Source: Polluticoccus soli (GTDB lineage Bacteria > Bacteroidota > Bacteroidia > Chitinophagales > Chitinophagaceae). Taken from it: DNA of 64,000 nucleotides. Position numbers and translations under genes: made by a program. A model generated the notes under the pieces. That model saw only the letters and a list, made by a program, of their open reading frames with translations, made no database searches and was not told where the DNA came from. The stretch is taken from NCBI RefSeq assembly GCF_029269745.1, contig NZ_JARJHT010000002.1:930001-994000 (forward strand), read 5' to 3'. Below are positions 44,719 through 53,497 of the stretch, one piece after another; positions within the stretch are counted from its first letter, which is position 1; each line of letters opens with the position of its first letter.

Positions 44719-45876
44719 TTAGCTATCCGTGCTTTTATCTTTTTTCGCTTCTTCATCGATCTCCTCATTCCGTTTTCGTTCCAGCGAGTCTTTCATTTTC
44801 TGTACAGGTGTCTGTCCGGGTTTCTCTTTTTCATCCACAGGTTCTCCCAACAGTACACCCCACTGACGCAAAGGCGGCGTTTTCTCAAAAATGATCTTTA
44901 GCATCGCCATCAGTGGTATCGATAAGAACATGCCTGCAACACCGGCAAGTGCGCCACCTATGATGATGCCGACGATGCTTGCCAATGCATTCACCTGCAC
45001 CCTTGAGCCTACTATGCGTGGCATCAGGATATTGTTATCAAGAAACTGAACAACGGCTATTGTGCCAAGTACAGCCCAGATATGCCACAATTCAGGCGAA
45101 GATGTAAGCGTTATCAGCACGCCCAGCACATTGCCAATAAGCGCACCGATGTACGGTATCAGGTTGAGTATGCCGAACATTAACCCAATGAGGATGGCAT
45201 GCTTGATGCCAAATAGCATGAGTATGCCGCCCACCAAAACAGTGAGATAGGTAATCTGAATCAGCAACCCAACGAGGTAATACTTTACGATGGTCTCGGT
45301 TTCATTGAAGGCATTTTCCACCTCTCCGTGATTTTCCTGACTGAACCAGAGAAAGACAAATTTGCGTATAAGCTGCCTGTAAAACAGGATCAGGAAAATA
45401 TAGATCGGTAACAAACCAATAAAGACCAACACACCACCCAAGGTTAGCGCGGCTCCTTGCAAGGTACCAGCAACATTGTTACCCAGGTTGCCGATCTGAG
45501 TATTAATAACAGCCAGTTGCCTTTGTATGGGAATATTCCAGTGGCTCTCGATCCAGTGGCTGATAGCCTGCCAGTGATGGTTGAGATTTTTCTGCATCTC
45601 TGGTATGTCGTTTAGCAGACTGGCCACCTGGAAGCTAAAGAACGTACCGATGCCGGCTACAACAAGTATTAGCAACACGAGCGACATACCTATGGCAACG
45701 ACTTCAGGCAGCTTACGTCCGCGCAGCCACCTTAGAACCGGCAACAACAGCAAAGCCAGGAAGCCGGCCATGATCAGGGGCATAATGATATCGCGACCTT
45801 TAGTAATGATATAACCCAGCCCGCACAAACCCAGCAATTCAATAGATCGGCGAACCGTTACAGGTAATTTGTTCAT
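44719..45876 (-). CDS. AI-2E transporter (PerM) family membrane protein
   Basis: 385 residues from the ATG at 45876 (10 codons shorter than the longest frame, whose start gives a polar extension). About seven to eight membrane segments with the family motif LIPYIGALIGNVLGVL and the middle amphipathic region. Family members include TqsA (AI-2 export) and Na+/H+ antiporters, so the name does not fix the substrate. The C-terminus is a highly charged cytosolic tail (EKKDKSTDS type). Confidence 0.88.
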   Translation of the reverse strand: MNKLPVTVRRSIELLGLCGLGYIITKGRDIIMPLIMAGFLALLLLPVLRWLRGRKLPEVVAIGMSLVLLILVVAGIGTFFSFQVASLLNDIPEMQKNLNHHWQAISHWIESHWNIPIQRQLAVINTQIGNLGNNVAGTLQGAALTLGGVLVFIGLLPIYIFLILFYRQLIRKFVFLWFSQENHGEVENAFNETETIVKYYLVGLLIQITYLTVLVGGILMLFGIKHAILIGLMFGILNLIPYIGALIGNVLGVLITLTSSPELWHIWAVLGTIAVVQFLDNNILMPRIVGSRVQVNALASIVGIIIGGALAGVAGMFLSIPLMAMLKIIFEKTPPLRQWGVLLGEPVDEKEKPGQTPVQKMKDSLERKRNEEIDEEAKKDKSTDS

Positions 45877-46113
45877 TATAGCTTTAGTGCTGTTTTCGTT
45901 ACACAAGATAACGCTTTCAGCTGTTTTTGTTATGTACGAATGTCAATACGAGGCGCCGGAACTTACTTTTCAGGACAGGTAATTTCATTACGCCTTGACT
46001 ACTTGCCTCTTATATCTGAATCTTTCGTTCGGCATATCACCAGGATGCCACTGCCTGTTGAACAGCCAGGTCAATAAGAGCTATTTGACAGTCCGACATC
46101 AACCCACGCATTT

Positions 46114-46144
46114 TGTCAACATACAAATTTTGTGTATTTTTGCT
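46114..46144 (+). promoter_or_regulatory. Promoter of the YciI gene
   Basis: TTTG (46114-46117), 19-nt spacer, TATTTTTG (46137-46144): full consensus. The ATG is at 46169, leaving a leader of about 19 nt. It also shows that upstream in-frame starts are not used. Confidence 0.65.
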
Positions 46145-46168
46145 ATAATAATCAAAACAGCGGATTTT

Positions 46169-46480
46169 ATGAACAAACAATACTTCTTCGTCAAACTGAA
46201 TCCCTGCCGACCCGACTTTGCACAGACAATGACGCCTGAAGAAAATGACATCATGCAACAACATGTTGGCTACTGGATGAAATATATGCACGAAGGCAAG
46301 GTCCTGGTGTTCGGCCCGGTATTAGATCCTCAGGCTGTATACGGTGTAGGTGTTGTTGCCGTTGAGAACAAGGAAGAATTGGAGCGAATAATTGACGGTG
46401 ATCCGGCGTCCAAACTTAACAAGTACGAATTCCACCCGATGCGCGCAATGATTGCTAACAGCCTGGTTAATAGCAACTAA
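46169..46480 (+). CDS. YciI family protein
   Basis: 103 residues from the ATG at 46169, chosen because a full promoter lies just upstream; the frame is open much further but that part is not protein-like. Ferredoxin-like alpha/beta dimer family with a conserved His/Asp pair (HVGYWMKYMHEGKVLVFGPV, DPASKLNKYEFHPM). Related domains have been linked to chlorophenol breakdown enzymes and muconolactone isomerase-like proteins; for most YciI proteins no activity is known. Confidence 0.88.
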   Translation: MNKQYFFVKLNPCRPDFAQTMTPEENDIMQQHVGYWMKYMHEGKVLVFGPVLDPQAVYGVGVVAVENKEELERIIDGDPASKLNKYEFHPMRAMIANSLVNSN

Positions 46481-46501
46481 GAGACATGAAACACCTTATA
46501 G

Positions 46502-46541
46502 CACCCCGGTTACGCTCAAAAAGTGCCGGGGTCTTTTTTTG
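46502..46541 (+). terminator. Intrinsic terminator after the YciI gene
   Basis: ACCCCGG ... CCGGGGT with a 16-nt loop, then a run of T (CTTTTTTT). Confidence 0.7.
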
Positions 46542-46556
46542 TATCGACCGCAAAAT

Positions 46557-46574
46557 GACAACAATTGACAACAA
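46557..46574 (+). repeat. GACAACAA direct repeat, 10-bp period
   Basis: GACAACAA at 46557-46564 and again at 46567-46574; a third GACAACA lies at 46613-46619. The same pair with the same period lies inverted at 61085-61102. The 10-bp period puts both copies on one face of the helix. Confidence 0.5.
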
Positions 46575-46668
46575 AATAGCGTTTGAATGAAAAATTGCAG
46601 CCGTTGGAATTCGACAACATTCTGTAACAAATTGGCGACAGATTACAGTCTGGAATTGGCTTTTAGAA

Positions 46669-47025
46669 TTACGGTGCTATTCGGCGAAAAGCTCGATTCA
46701 TCAGCGCCCCAGCCCAGCCGGCCAATCCAGCAACCAGGCCACCGACCACAAGATTGACAACTATGAACAGAAAAGCCCCCGGCAAACTAAACAGTTTTGC
46801 CATCCGTGAAGACAAAATATGATCATTCGGTATGTCCCTCACCAGTATCACTACCAACCAAAGCAGGCAAATACCTGCCGCCGATAACAGAAAGGCATTA
46901 ACGGGTCTCAGTTGCCAGGCAATAGCCAGTACAAAGGGAATGACCGCTATCATCCACCAGGGCAGGAACCAGGTAGCGATACCAGCCAGTAAGGCAATGA
47001 TCAGTGGATATATGAGGTTTCTCAT
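46669..47025 (-). CDS. Small hypothetical membrane protein
   Basis: 118 residues, four predicted membrane helices and a short Arg-rich C-terminus. Its ATG overlaps the stop of the penicillin acylase gene by 4 bp (ATGA), so the two are translationally coupled. No family recognised; association with the acylase is inferred from the overlap. Confidence 0.7.
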   Translation of the reverse strand: MRNLIYPLIIALLAGIATWFLPWWMIAVIPFVLAIAWQLRPVNAFLLSAAGICLLWLVVILVRDIPNDHILSSRMAKLFSLPGAFLFIVVNLVVGGLVAGLAGWAGALMNRAFRRIAP

Positions 47026-49406
47026 TTTGCAGGTTGAATTTTCCAGGTGTGCTTTACGGTTTTATTGTCAGGCGTCTGGCCTTCAGGCACGAAGGACAGA
47101 CGATAGTACTCGCCTTTTACCCATTTATCGAGAAATGTCGCATAATACTTGCTGCCGGGATTTCCCGACTGGCCACCGGGATATACGCCATAGCCTTCTA
47201 TTTCATTGCCCATTTGCACTACCATGCGCCACGATGGTCCATGGTCCACCTTCATGGCGTTAGGCGTATTACCCCACCCGCCAATAGGCAGTTCCAGATA
47301 ACTGAATGCCGGTAATTTGGTGAGGTGACGCACCATTGGCTTTTTGACTTTGTACCATTCCAGACCATCGTTGTCCACTTTGTCGAGACTGTCTGCAGCC
47401 TGGGCAAAACTGGCAGTCGCCAATTCACGCAAACCTTTTATGGCAGTGTCGGCCTGCATCAATTGCATGGTACGCTCCGGCGACGGCATCAGGTTGTCTG
47501 GCACCTTGTTGAAACGGTCTTTCCATATAGCCATGTACAAGAAGTGCGACCATATCTGGAAGACCGATGCGGCTTTGCTTTTAGCGGCAAGTCTGTAATC
47601 CCAGCCGGCCAGCGTATTGAGGTATTCTCGTTGCTTGCCTTGTACATGGCTTGAATCGAGATGGCGCAGCATCACAGGCAGCGTATTGGCAGCCAGTATA
47701 GAATACACATCATTCTGTAGGGCAAACATATCCTGGACGGTGGCTTTCTTCAATTGCCCTAACACTTGGTTGATACGCCACGCCCGGAACTCGTAGAACA
47801 GTCCGTTGTAGTAATATGGGTAGGTGCCATCTGTAACGGACTGATTGGCTGAGCTAAGAAACCCCTGCGCCGGATTCATAGCATGTGGATTCTCGCTCAT
47901 GGGAATAAGTTCTTTCCATAATGTGGAGCTGTCGGTACCGTTCATGACAAACCGTCCCTGTTCCTTCCATTTGTTCACGAACTGGCCCTGGCCCCATAGT
48001 GCTATGTTTCCTTGCCGGTCGGCATAGATTGCGTTCTGCCCGGGACACTGGAATTGCTGAATAGCAAAGACAAAGGAGTTATAATCGGTAGCGCGGTTCA
48101 AAAGATAGATGGAAAGATATTCGTTGGTACCCTTGTGTGCCATCCAGGTGAGCGCCAGCGGCTTCTTCAAACCACCGGGGCCATGAAATTCTTCATCGTA
48201 AATAACAGGCCCATGCAAAGTGTATTTGACATGATCAATATAATCAGGCTTGCCTTTTATTTTAATGACCTCATCTTTTATCGTCAAAGGCACGTCTTTA
48301 CCATTGAAGAGATAACTTTTATCATCTTTCAGCTCCACTGCGTAAAAGTCCTTTACGTCGCGGTAATTGTTGGTAAATCCCCAGGAGAGGTGATCATTAA
48401 AACCAATGACCACACCCGGCGCACCTGGCAAAGACACTCCGTATACATTAATACCCGGTGCCTGCAATTGCACCTCAAACCAAAGGCTGGGCAAATTGAG
48501 ACCAAGATGCGGATCATTTGCAAGAATAGGCGCACCACTCGCTGTTCGGGAACCGCTAACTGCCCAATTGTTGCTACCCTTCCCTTCTTCGTTTTGTTCA
48601 ACGAAGTCCGCAGAATCAAGATGTGCCCATGCAAGGCTATCAGGCGGCGCCGCAGGTTGTTTCATCGAGGGTACAGAATAAATGGACCCCGTTGGTATCA
48701 CAGGGGTACTTCCATTGATCCTTTCAGGGAAAAGGTCTTCGAATTGTTCTTTCGTATAGCGTTCGCGCAAAATGGACAGGGCAATATCATCGGTCTTGCC
48801 CGTAAGATCATCAGCCATGTACTTAAGCAACAAGGCGCTTTTCAAATTGGTCCACGGCTCAGGTTCAAAGCCCATCAGCTTATATTCTATGGGAAGATTA
48901 CGGTAGTTAAGAGAAGCTATATATTCGTTCACGCCGGTCTTATAAGCATCCAGCATTTGCTTGGTACGCGGGTCCGCTTCCATTGCTGCCAGCGACTTTT
49001 CTGCACCGAATACCATGCCTTTACGCCTCTGCTCTCTATCAAACCGCAGAGCCTTTTTGCCCAGCACCTCGCTTACCCGGCCACCAGCTGCACGGGTCTG
49101 CAGATCCATCTGCCAAAGGCGGAAATATGCATGAATGTAACCCTGCACAAAATAGAGGTCATGGTCATTGGCTGCTTTGATGTGTGGTACAAGGCGATCG
49201 TCAAACCAAACTTGCACTGGTTGCTGAAGCGAGGAAGTAGAAAATTCAAGGCTGAAGTCATCGTCAACGGATTCAGCACTGGCCATTGCGCCGTTAATGG
49301 GGTCCAGCAATCGCCCCAAAGCGGGCAAGCTACCAAGAGGTCTGTCGAGTAGTATGATGAGGACAGTGACAAATACCAGGGCCAGTACAGCGAACAATTT
49401 CCGCAT
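47022..49406 (-). CDS. Penicillin acylase family protein
   Basis: 794 residues from the ATG at 49406 (a longer frame to 49469 adds 21 residues before the evident signal anchor). N-terminal hydrophobic segment, then the Ntn-hydrolase layout: alpha chain ~30-278, and an autocleavage site Gly|Ser in EGKGSNNWAVSG near 280, where the Ser becomes the nucleophile of the beta chain. The following ANDPHLGLNLPSLWFE is characteristic. Relatives cleave acyl-amides (penicillins, acyl-homoserine lactones, polymyxin-type lipopeptides). Substrate is not shown; the periplasm is the likely site. Confidence 0.92.
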   Translation of the reverse strand: MRKLFAVLALVFVTVLIILLDRPLGSLPALGRLLDPINGAMASAESVDDDFSLEFSTSSLQQPVQVWFDDRLVPHIKAANDHDLYFVQGYIHAYFRLWQMDLQTRAAGGRVSEVLGKKALRFDREQRRKGMVFGAEKSLAAMEADPRTKQMLDAYKTGVNEYIASLNYRNLPIEYKLMGFEPEPWTNLKSALLLKYMADDLTGKTDDIALSILRERYTKEQFEDLFPERINGSTPVIPTGSIYSVPSMKQPAAPPDSLAWAHLDSADFVEQNEEGKGSNNWAVSGSRTASGAPILANDPHLGLNLPSLWFEVQLQAPGINVYGVSLPGAPGVVIGFNDHLSWGFTNNYRDVKDFYAVELKDDKSYLFNGKDVPLTIKDEVIKIKGKPDYIDHVKYTLHGPVIYDEEFHGPGGLKKPLALTWMAHKGTNEYLSIYLLNRATDYNSFVFAIQQFQCPGQNAIYADRQGNIALWGQGQFVNKWKEQGRFVMNGTDSSTLWKELIPMSENPHAMNPAQGFLSSANQSVTDGTYPYYYNGLFYEFRAWRINQVLGQLKKATVQDMFALQNDVYSILAANTLPVMLRHLDSSHVQGKQREYLNTLAGWDYRLAAKSKAASVFQIWSHFLYMAIWKDRFNKVPDNLMPSPERTMQLMQADTAIKGLRELATASFAQAADSLDKVDNDGLEWYKVKKPMVRHLTKLPAFSYLELPIGGWGNTPNAMKVDHGPSWRMVVQMGNEIEGYGVYPGGQSGNPGSKYYATFLDKWVKGEYYRLSFVPEGQTPDNKTVKHTWKIQPAK

Positions 49407-49460
49407 AGGAAATCTTTGTTTTATTAAAGCTAACAATTTTAGCTTATACCGGATAAACAA

Positions 49461-49486
49461 AAAACCCATGCCTAAGCATGGGTTCT
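49461..49486 (-). terminator. Intrinsic terminator after the transglycosylase gene
   Basis: AACCCATGC TTAG GCATGGGTT on the minus strand, followed by TTTTTTGTTT. Confidence 0.8.
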
Positions 49487-49506
49487 TGAAATGGATCGCT
49501 ATTCTT

Positions 49507-50478
49507 TTATCCGTTATCCACGGGCACTTCGATATTATATGACTTACCGCCTCTTACTGTAAGCCTTGTATCTCGCAACCATGGATTGAGCATCCTTAAT
49601 ACCTTGTATGATGTCCCATTCTCGATCGCGAACTGTGGCAGATCTTCAATGGTGCTGGTTACTTCCACTTTCTTAGTATTTACCGGCTTGTACGAGTCCT
49701 CAGCCGAAACCATGAAACCCAATTTTTCCGACTGGGTCAAAATGTACTTGAACGCCAGGATGCGGAATACATAGCGCATGGTCTCTTCAGGCATATGCAG
49801 GTCGTAGTAGCTGTTCTTATATTGCTGATTGGCAAACTTATTAACACCACCCATTCCTACGTTGTACGATGCTGCAGCCATAGTCCACGAACCGAACTTC
49901 TCGTATGCTTCCTTCAGGTATTTAGCCGCGGCCTCAGCACCTTTTTCTACATTATAGCGTTCATCGATCTCACCGTTTACTTCCAGCCCGTATGTTGGAG
50001 CGGTCTTTGGCATGAACTGCCAGAAACCAGCAGCACCTACGGGAGAAACTACGTTACGCAATCCACTCTCTGCTACAGCCAGGTATTTGAAATCTTCAGG
50101 AACACCGTACTCCTTCAACTTCTCCTCAATGATCGGAAAATACCTTGTTGACAAACGTATGATCGAGATCATAGCGTTTGGATTATAGTAGTTGTAAGTC
50201 AACTCACGATCAAACTGCTCACGTACATCCCACCTATGCAGGGGAACGGCTTCACCGGCAAAGTTCATTGAAGCAGGCAATGTAGGCGGATACCATTTGA
50301 ACTGTATCTTACCTTCCTTGCTGATCTCGGCTACGGCAGCATCAACTGCAGCTGCCTTCTCCATGTCTATACGTTGCTCCGTTTCCTCGGCCGCACGGAA
50401 GGCGAGACCGGTAAAAACCGATGCACTTAGGAATATACCGGCAAAGAAATACGCTATAGGTTTAACTGTTTTCTTCAT
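49507..50478 (-). CDS. Lytic transglycosylase (SLT domain), membrane-anchored
   Basis: 323 residues. N-terminal signal anchor (~8-30). SLT (GH23-type) domain ~100-240: KYLAVAESGLRNVVSPVGA has the catalytic Glu near 135, followed by AAGFWQFMPKTAPTYGL and MAAASYNVGMGG. It cuts peptidoglycan between MurNAc and GlcNAc to give anhydro ends. A C-terminal ~80-residue part (STIEDLPQFAIENGTSYK...LTVRGGKSYNIEVP) resembles a LysM-like or MltD tail. TACCTTTG at 50505-50512 (minus) is a probable -7 box. Confidence 0.92.
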   Translation of the reverse strand: MKKTVKPIAYFFAGIFLSASVFTGLAFRAAEETEQRIDMEKAAAVDAAVAEISKEGKIQFKWYPPTLPASMNFAGEAVPLHRWDVREQFDRELTYNYYNPNAMISIIRLSTRYFPIIEEKLKEYGVPEDFKYLAVAESGLRNVVSPVGAAGFWQFMPKTAPTYGLEVNGEIDERYNVEKGAEAAAKYLKEAYEKFGSWTMAAASYNVGMGGVNKFANQQYKNSYYDLHMPEETMRYVFRILAFKYILTQSEKLGFMVSAEDSYKPVNTKKVEVTSTIEDLPQFAIENGTSYKVLRMLNPWLRDTRLTVRGGKSYNIEVPVDNG

Positions 50479-50512
50479 AGTCTAGTTTTTGAATTCGAAC
50501 AAGGCAAAGGTA

Positions 50513-50898
50513 CCCCTAACAACTGGTATAATTTTTTTTCGTGATGGGTTATAACGTTTCGTTCAGTTAAAGAGTGATATTCCGCAGTATATATGTGAAA
50601 ACGACTGTAAAACTGTTAAAGAATTTAACAGTGAATGTGGGCGAACCGTTGCTTAAACTCTACGATTTGATTGCTTCATATCCGAAAGTAAACGACCTGA
50701 AAATTGCCCTCGGACGCGGTTTGAGACAGATTCTAGGCCAAGAAAATTAGTCATAATGCCCGGGGGTGAAGAATTGCATATAGCTTCGCCACCACTTATG
50801 CGGCGCAGGAGTGGAAACTTAAGATTTGCATCAAGATCGGCCTTCGAAAACTGTGTCAAGAACAAAGGCTGAAAGCAAGAACTCTTCCTGGAATTAGA
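50513..50898. other. Intergenic region with a possible small gene
   Basis: About 385 bp between the transglycosylase and CDGSH genes. It contains a 51-codon plus-strand frame (50595-50750) described separately and an inverted repeat near 50762-50792 (GGGTGAAG ... CTTCGCC). A minus-strand frame at 50653-50865 exists but does not look like protein. Confidence 0.45.
50595..50750 (+). CDS. Possible 51-residue small protein
   Basis: GTG at 50595, TAG at 50748. The translation begins MKTTVKLLKNLTVNVG and continues EPLLKLYDLIASYP, then DLKIALGRGLRQILGQEN: amphipathic helices with a balanced, protein-like composition, unlike the other frames of this gap. No clear ribosome site, as usual in Bacteroidota. 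No family recognised. Proof would need conservation in relatives. Confidence 0.35.
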   Translation: MKTTVKLLKNLTVNVGEPLLKLYDLIASYPKVNDLKIALGRGLRQILGQEN

Positions 50899-51123
50899 TT
50901 AAACTTTTTTAGGAGGTAATGCGAACGCAATCGCCTCGTGCTCGAAGTGGCCTTTGTGTGAAGCGTCGCAAAATGGTTTATTCTTGGAGAGACCGCACCT
51001 GCATATCGATACTACTGTCCTTCCGCCAAGGTCATACACGTTTCCTTCCTTGTCTACTATTTCGAAATCGCCTTCTACCTTCAGTGAACCGTTACTGTTA
51101 ACAGTGATCTTAGTTGCAGCCAT
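50899..51123 (-). CDS. CDGSH iron-sulfur domain protein
   Basis: 74 residues. The CDGSH motif is CRCGLSKNKPFCDASH: Cys41, Cys43, Cys52 and His56, the 3Cys-1His ligands of a labile [2Fe-2S] cluster of the mitoNEET type. Single-domain bacterial member, soluble. Thought to act in redox or iron-sulfur handling. It is divergent from the DUF72 gene. Confidence 0.92.
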   Translation of the reverse strand: MAATKITVNSNGSLKVEGDFEIVDKEGNVYDLGGRTVVSICRCGLSKNKPFCDASHKGHFEHEAIAFALPPKKV

Positions 51124-51203
51124 AATTTTATTTGAGCCGTAAAAGTAATCTACTTGCCGAAAACTTATGTGTCCTCAATGTATCTTTACTCAAATACTCA
51201 GCT

Positions 51204-52109
51204 ATGGAATTTGGAAAGGTAACCGATGCCGAACTCAAACAGATAGACTTCACGTTACCACCAGATCCTCCTGGAACAAAAGAGGTTCTGAAAAAAGGTA
51301 AGGGCAAAACGAAATTCTATATCGGCTGCGCTAAATGGGGCCGAAAGGATTGGGTAGGCAAACTGTACCCGGTTGGCACTAAGGAAAAAGATTTCCTCGA
51401 GCATTACGCGGGACTTTTCAACTGTATTGAGTTTAATGCCACGTTCTATAAATCGCCCACAGCAGACCAGGTATTGAAGTGGAAGGAAAAAGTCCCTAAT
51501 AACTTCCTGTTTTGTCCCAAGTTCCCCCAAACCATCACTCACCTAAAACGATTAAAGAATGTCGACAGGGAGCTTGATGACTACCTTGCCGCGATAACTG
51601 AGTTTGGCAAGAATCTTGGCCCGATATTCCTGCTGCCCAATCCACAGATGGCTCCTAAGTCAATGGAAAATATTACCGGGTTCATGGAAAACTTTCCTAA
51701 GGACATGGACCTTTTCCTTGAGCTTCGCCACGCCGACTGGTATAAAGATGAATATGGCTTTAACCAGGAACTCTTTGATTTCCTTCGCAAGAAAAAGAGG
51801 GGAACTATCATAACCGATGCCGCCGGCCGACGCGATTGTGTACACATGCACCTATCCACACCAGAATGCTTCATTCGCTTTGTCGGCAACTCCCTACACG
51901 AAACCGATTACGAGCGCATTGATGACTGGGTAAAGCGCATTAAAAAATGGATGAAAGAAGGGCTGGAAACCTGCTATTTTTTCATGCACCAGCACGAGGA
52001 GCTTCACTCTCCCGAGTTGATCAAGTATTTTATCGAGCAATTAAATAAGCATGCAGGAACTGAAATATCTGTTCCAAAAATGCAATATGAAGGCGATTTG
52101 TTCAAATAA
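51204..52109 (+). CDS. DUF72 family protein
   Basis: 301 residues from the ATG at 51204 (an in-frame start at 51132 would overlap the divergent CDGSH region). A TIM-barrel family: FYIGCAKWGRKDWVGKLYP, NCIEFNATFYKSPT, FLFCPKFPQTITHLKRL, LELRHADWY and CYFFMHQHEE are its typical motifs. Function of DUF72 proteins is unknown. TATCTTTA at 51181-51188 is a weak -7 box. Confidence 0.9.
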   Translation: MEFGKVTDAELKQIDFTLPPDPPGTKEVLKKGKGKTKFYIGCAKWGRKDWVGKLYPVGTKEKDFLEHYAGLFNCIEFNATFYKSPTADQVLKWKEKVPNNFLFCPKFPQTITHLKRLKNVDRELDDYLAAITEFGKNLGPIFLLPNPQMAPKSMENITGFMENFPKDMDLFLELRHADWYKDEYGFNQELFDFLRKKKRGTIITDAAGRRDCVHMHLSTPECFIRFVGNSLHETDYERIDDWVKRIKKWMKEGLETCYFFMHQHEELHSPELIKYFIEQLNKHAGTEISVPKMQYEGDLFK

Positions 52110-52224
52110 TCTCAAAGAAGGCACACATATTAAACATTTACCAGACTTATAATAATAGAGAATTGCCGTCAGCGATTTTCTTTTGCACAATTATCTATTA
52201 TCTTCGCCCAAATTTTTTGCAACT

Positions 52225-53445
52225 ATGAATTTGCACGAATACCAGGCCAAAGAGCTGCTGAAACGATATAACGTACCTACACAGTCGGGCATTGCCGTAT
52301 CAACTGTTGACGAAGCTGTACGCGCATACAAACAAATATCTGTTGACTCAGGAACGAAGTTCGCTGTAGTTAAAGCACAGATACATGCAGGTGGCCGAGG
52401 TAAGGGCACAATGAAGGAAGTGCCGGAACAACACGGTGTAAAAGTGATAAAGAGTGCAGAAGATGTAGAAACAGTTGCAAAGAATATCCTGGGGAATACG
52501 CTGGTTACTATACAAACCGGCGCAGCAGGTAAAGTAGTTCATAAGATCCTAGTTGCCCAGGACATGTACTATGATGGTCCTAGCGAACGTAAAGAATTCT
52601 ACCTCTCTATCCTGTTGGATCGCGCTAAGAAGCAAAACGTGATCATGTACAGCACAGAAGGCGGTATGGACATTGAAGAAGTGGCACACAACACCCCTGA
52701 GAAGATATATAGAGAGTGGGTTGCTCCTAACATGACACTGCAGCCATTCCAGGCTCGCAAAATAGCTTTCAATTTCGGCCTGAGCGGCGAAGCGTTCAAG
52801 AACATGGTAAAATTCGTAACCAACCTGTATAATGCATACGTTGGCTTGGATTGCGCTATGCTTGAAATCAACCCCCTGTTCAAATCGGCTGATGATAAGA
52901 TATTCGCTGTTGACTGCAAGATGAACCTGGATGACAACGCATTGATGCGTCATCCTGACCTGGCAGATATGCGCGATAAAAATGAAGAAGATCCTACAGA
53001 AGTAGAAGCTGCTGAACACAACCTGAACTATGTAAAACTGGACGGTAACGTAGGTTGCATGGTGAACGGCGCTGGTCTGGCAATGGCTACTATGGATATG
53101 ATCAAACTGGCAGGTGGCGAACCAGCCAACTTCCTGGACGTAGGTGGTACTGCCAACGCTCAAACAGTTGAGGCAGGCTTCCGTATCATCCTGAAAGATC
53201 CAAACGTAAAAGCTATACTGATCAACATCTTCGGCGGTATCGTTCGTTGCGACCGTGTTGCAGCTGGTGTTATCGAAGCTTACAACAAACTGGGTAACAT
53301 CAACATCCCGATCATCGTACGCCTGCAAGGCACTAACGCTGAACAAGCAAAAGAACTGATCGAGAATTCAGGTCTAAAAGTACAGTCGGCTATCCTGCTG
53401 AGCGAAGCTGCAGAACTTGTACAGCAAGCTGTTAGCGCTAACTAA
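52225..53445 (+). CDS. sucC: Succinyl-CoA synthetase (ADP-forming), beta subunit
   Basis: 406 residues from the ATG at 52225 (MNLHEYQAKELLKRY, the universal SucC start; upstream codons are not homologous). ATP-grasp domain with KAQIHAGGRGKGTM and, in the C-terminal CoA-ligase domain, LDVGGTANAQTVEAGF and NIFGGIVRCDRVA. Works in the TCA cycle with SucD to make ATP/GTP from succinyl-CoA. sucD is not adjacent, as is usual in many Bacteroidota. TATCTTCG at 52199-52206 is a probable -7 box; a hairpin terminator follows. Confidence 0.97.
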   Translation: MNLHEYQAKELLKRYNVPTQSGIAVSTVDEAVRAYKQISVDSGTKFAVVKAQIHAGGRGKGTMKEVPEQHGVKVIKSAEDVETVAKNILGNTLVTIQTGAAGKVVHKILVAQDMYYDGPSERKEFYLSILLDRAKKQNVIMYSTEGGMDIEEVAHNTPEKIYREWVAPNMTLQPFQARKIAFNFGLSGEAFKNMVKFVTNLYNAYVGLDCAMLEINPLFKSADDKIFAVDCKMNLDDNALMRHPDLADMRDKNEEDPTEVEAAEHNLNYVKLDGNVGCMVNGAGLAMATMDMIKLAGGEPANFLDVGGTANAQTVEAGFRIILKDPNVKAILINIFGGIVRCDRVAAGVIEAYNKLGNINIPIIVRLQGTNAEQAKELIENSGLKVQSAILLSEAAELVQQAVSAN

Positions 53446-53464
53446 TCTTAACAGAATACAATAA

Positions 53465-53497
53465 ATAAAGCCCGGTTTAATAACCGGGCTTTATTAT
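53465..53497. terminator. Bidirectional intrinsic terminator
   Basis: AAAGCCCGGTT TAAT AACCGGGCTTT between convergent sucC and the exonuclease gene. Confidence 0.8.

Noticed and set aside
48012-49352. 446-codon plus-strand frame opposite the penicillin acylase gene
   Set aside because: Antisense to a gene with full family motifs; composition is a shadow, with no recognisable domain.
50653-50865. 70-codon minus-strand frame near the CDGSH gene
   Set aside because: Composition unlike protein, and it overlaps the more convincing plus-strand frame at 50595-50750.
52549-53346. 265-codon minus-strand frame inside sucC
   Set aside because: sucC is unambiguous; the frame is an antisense shadow.
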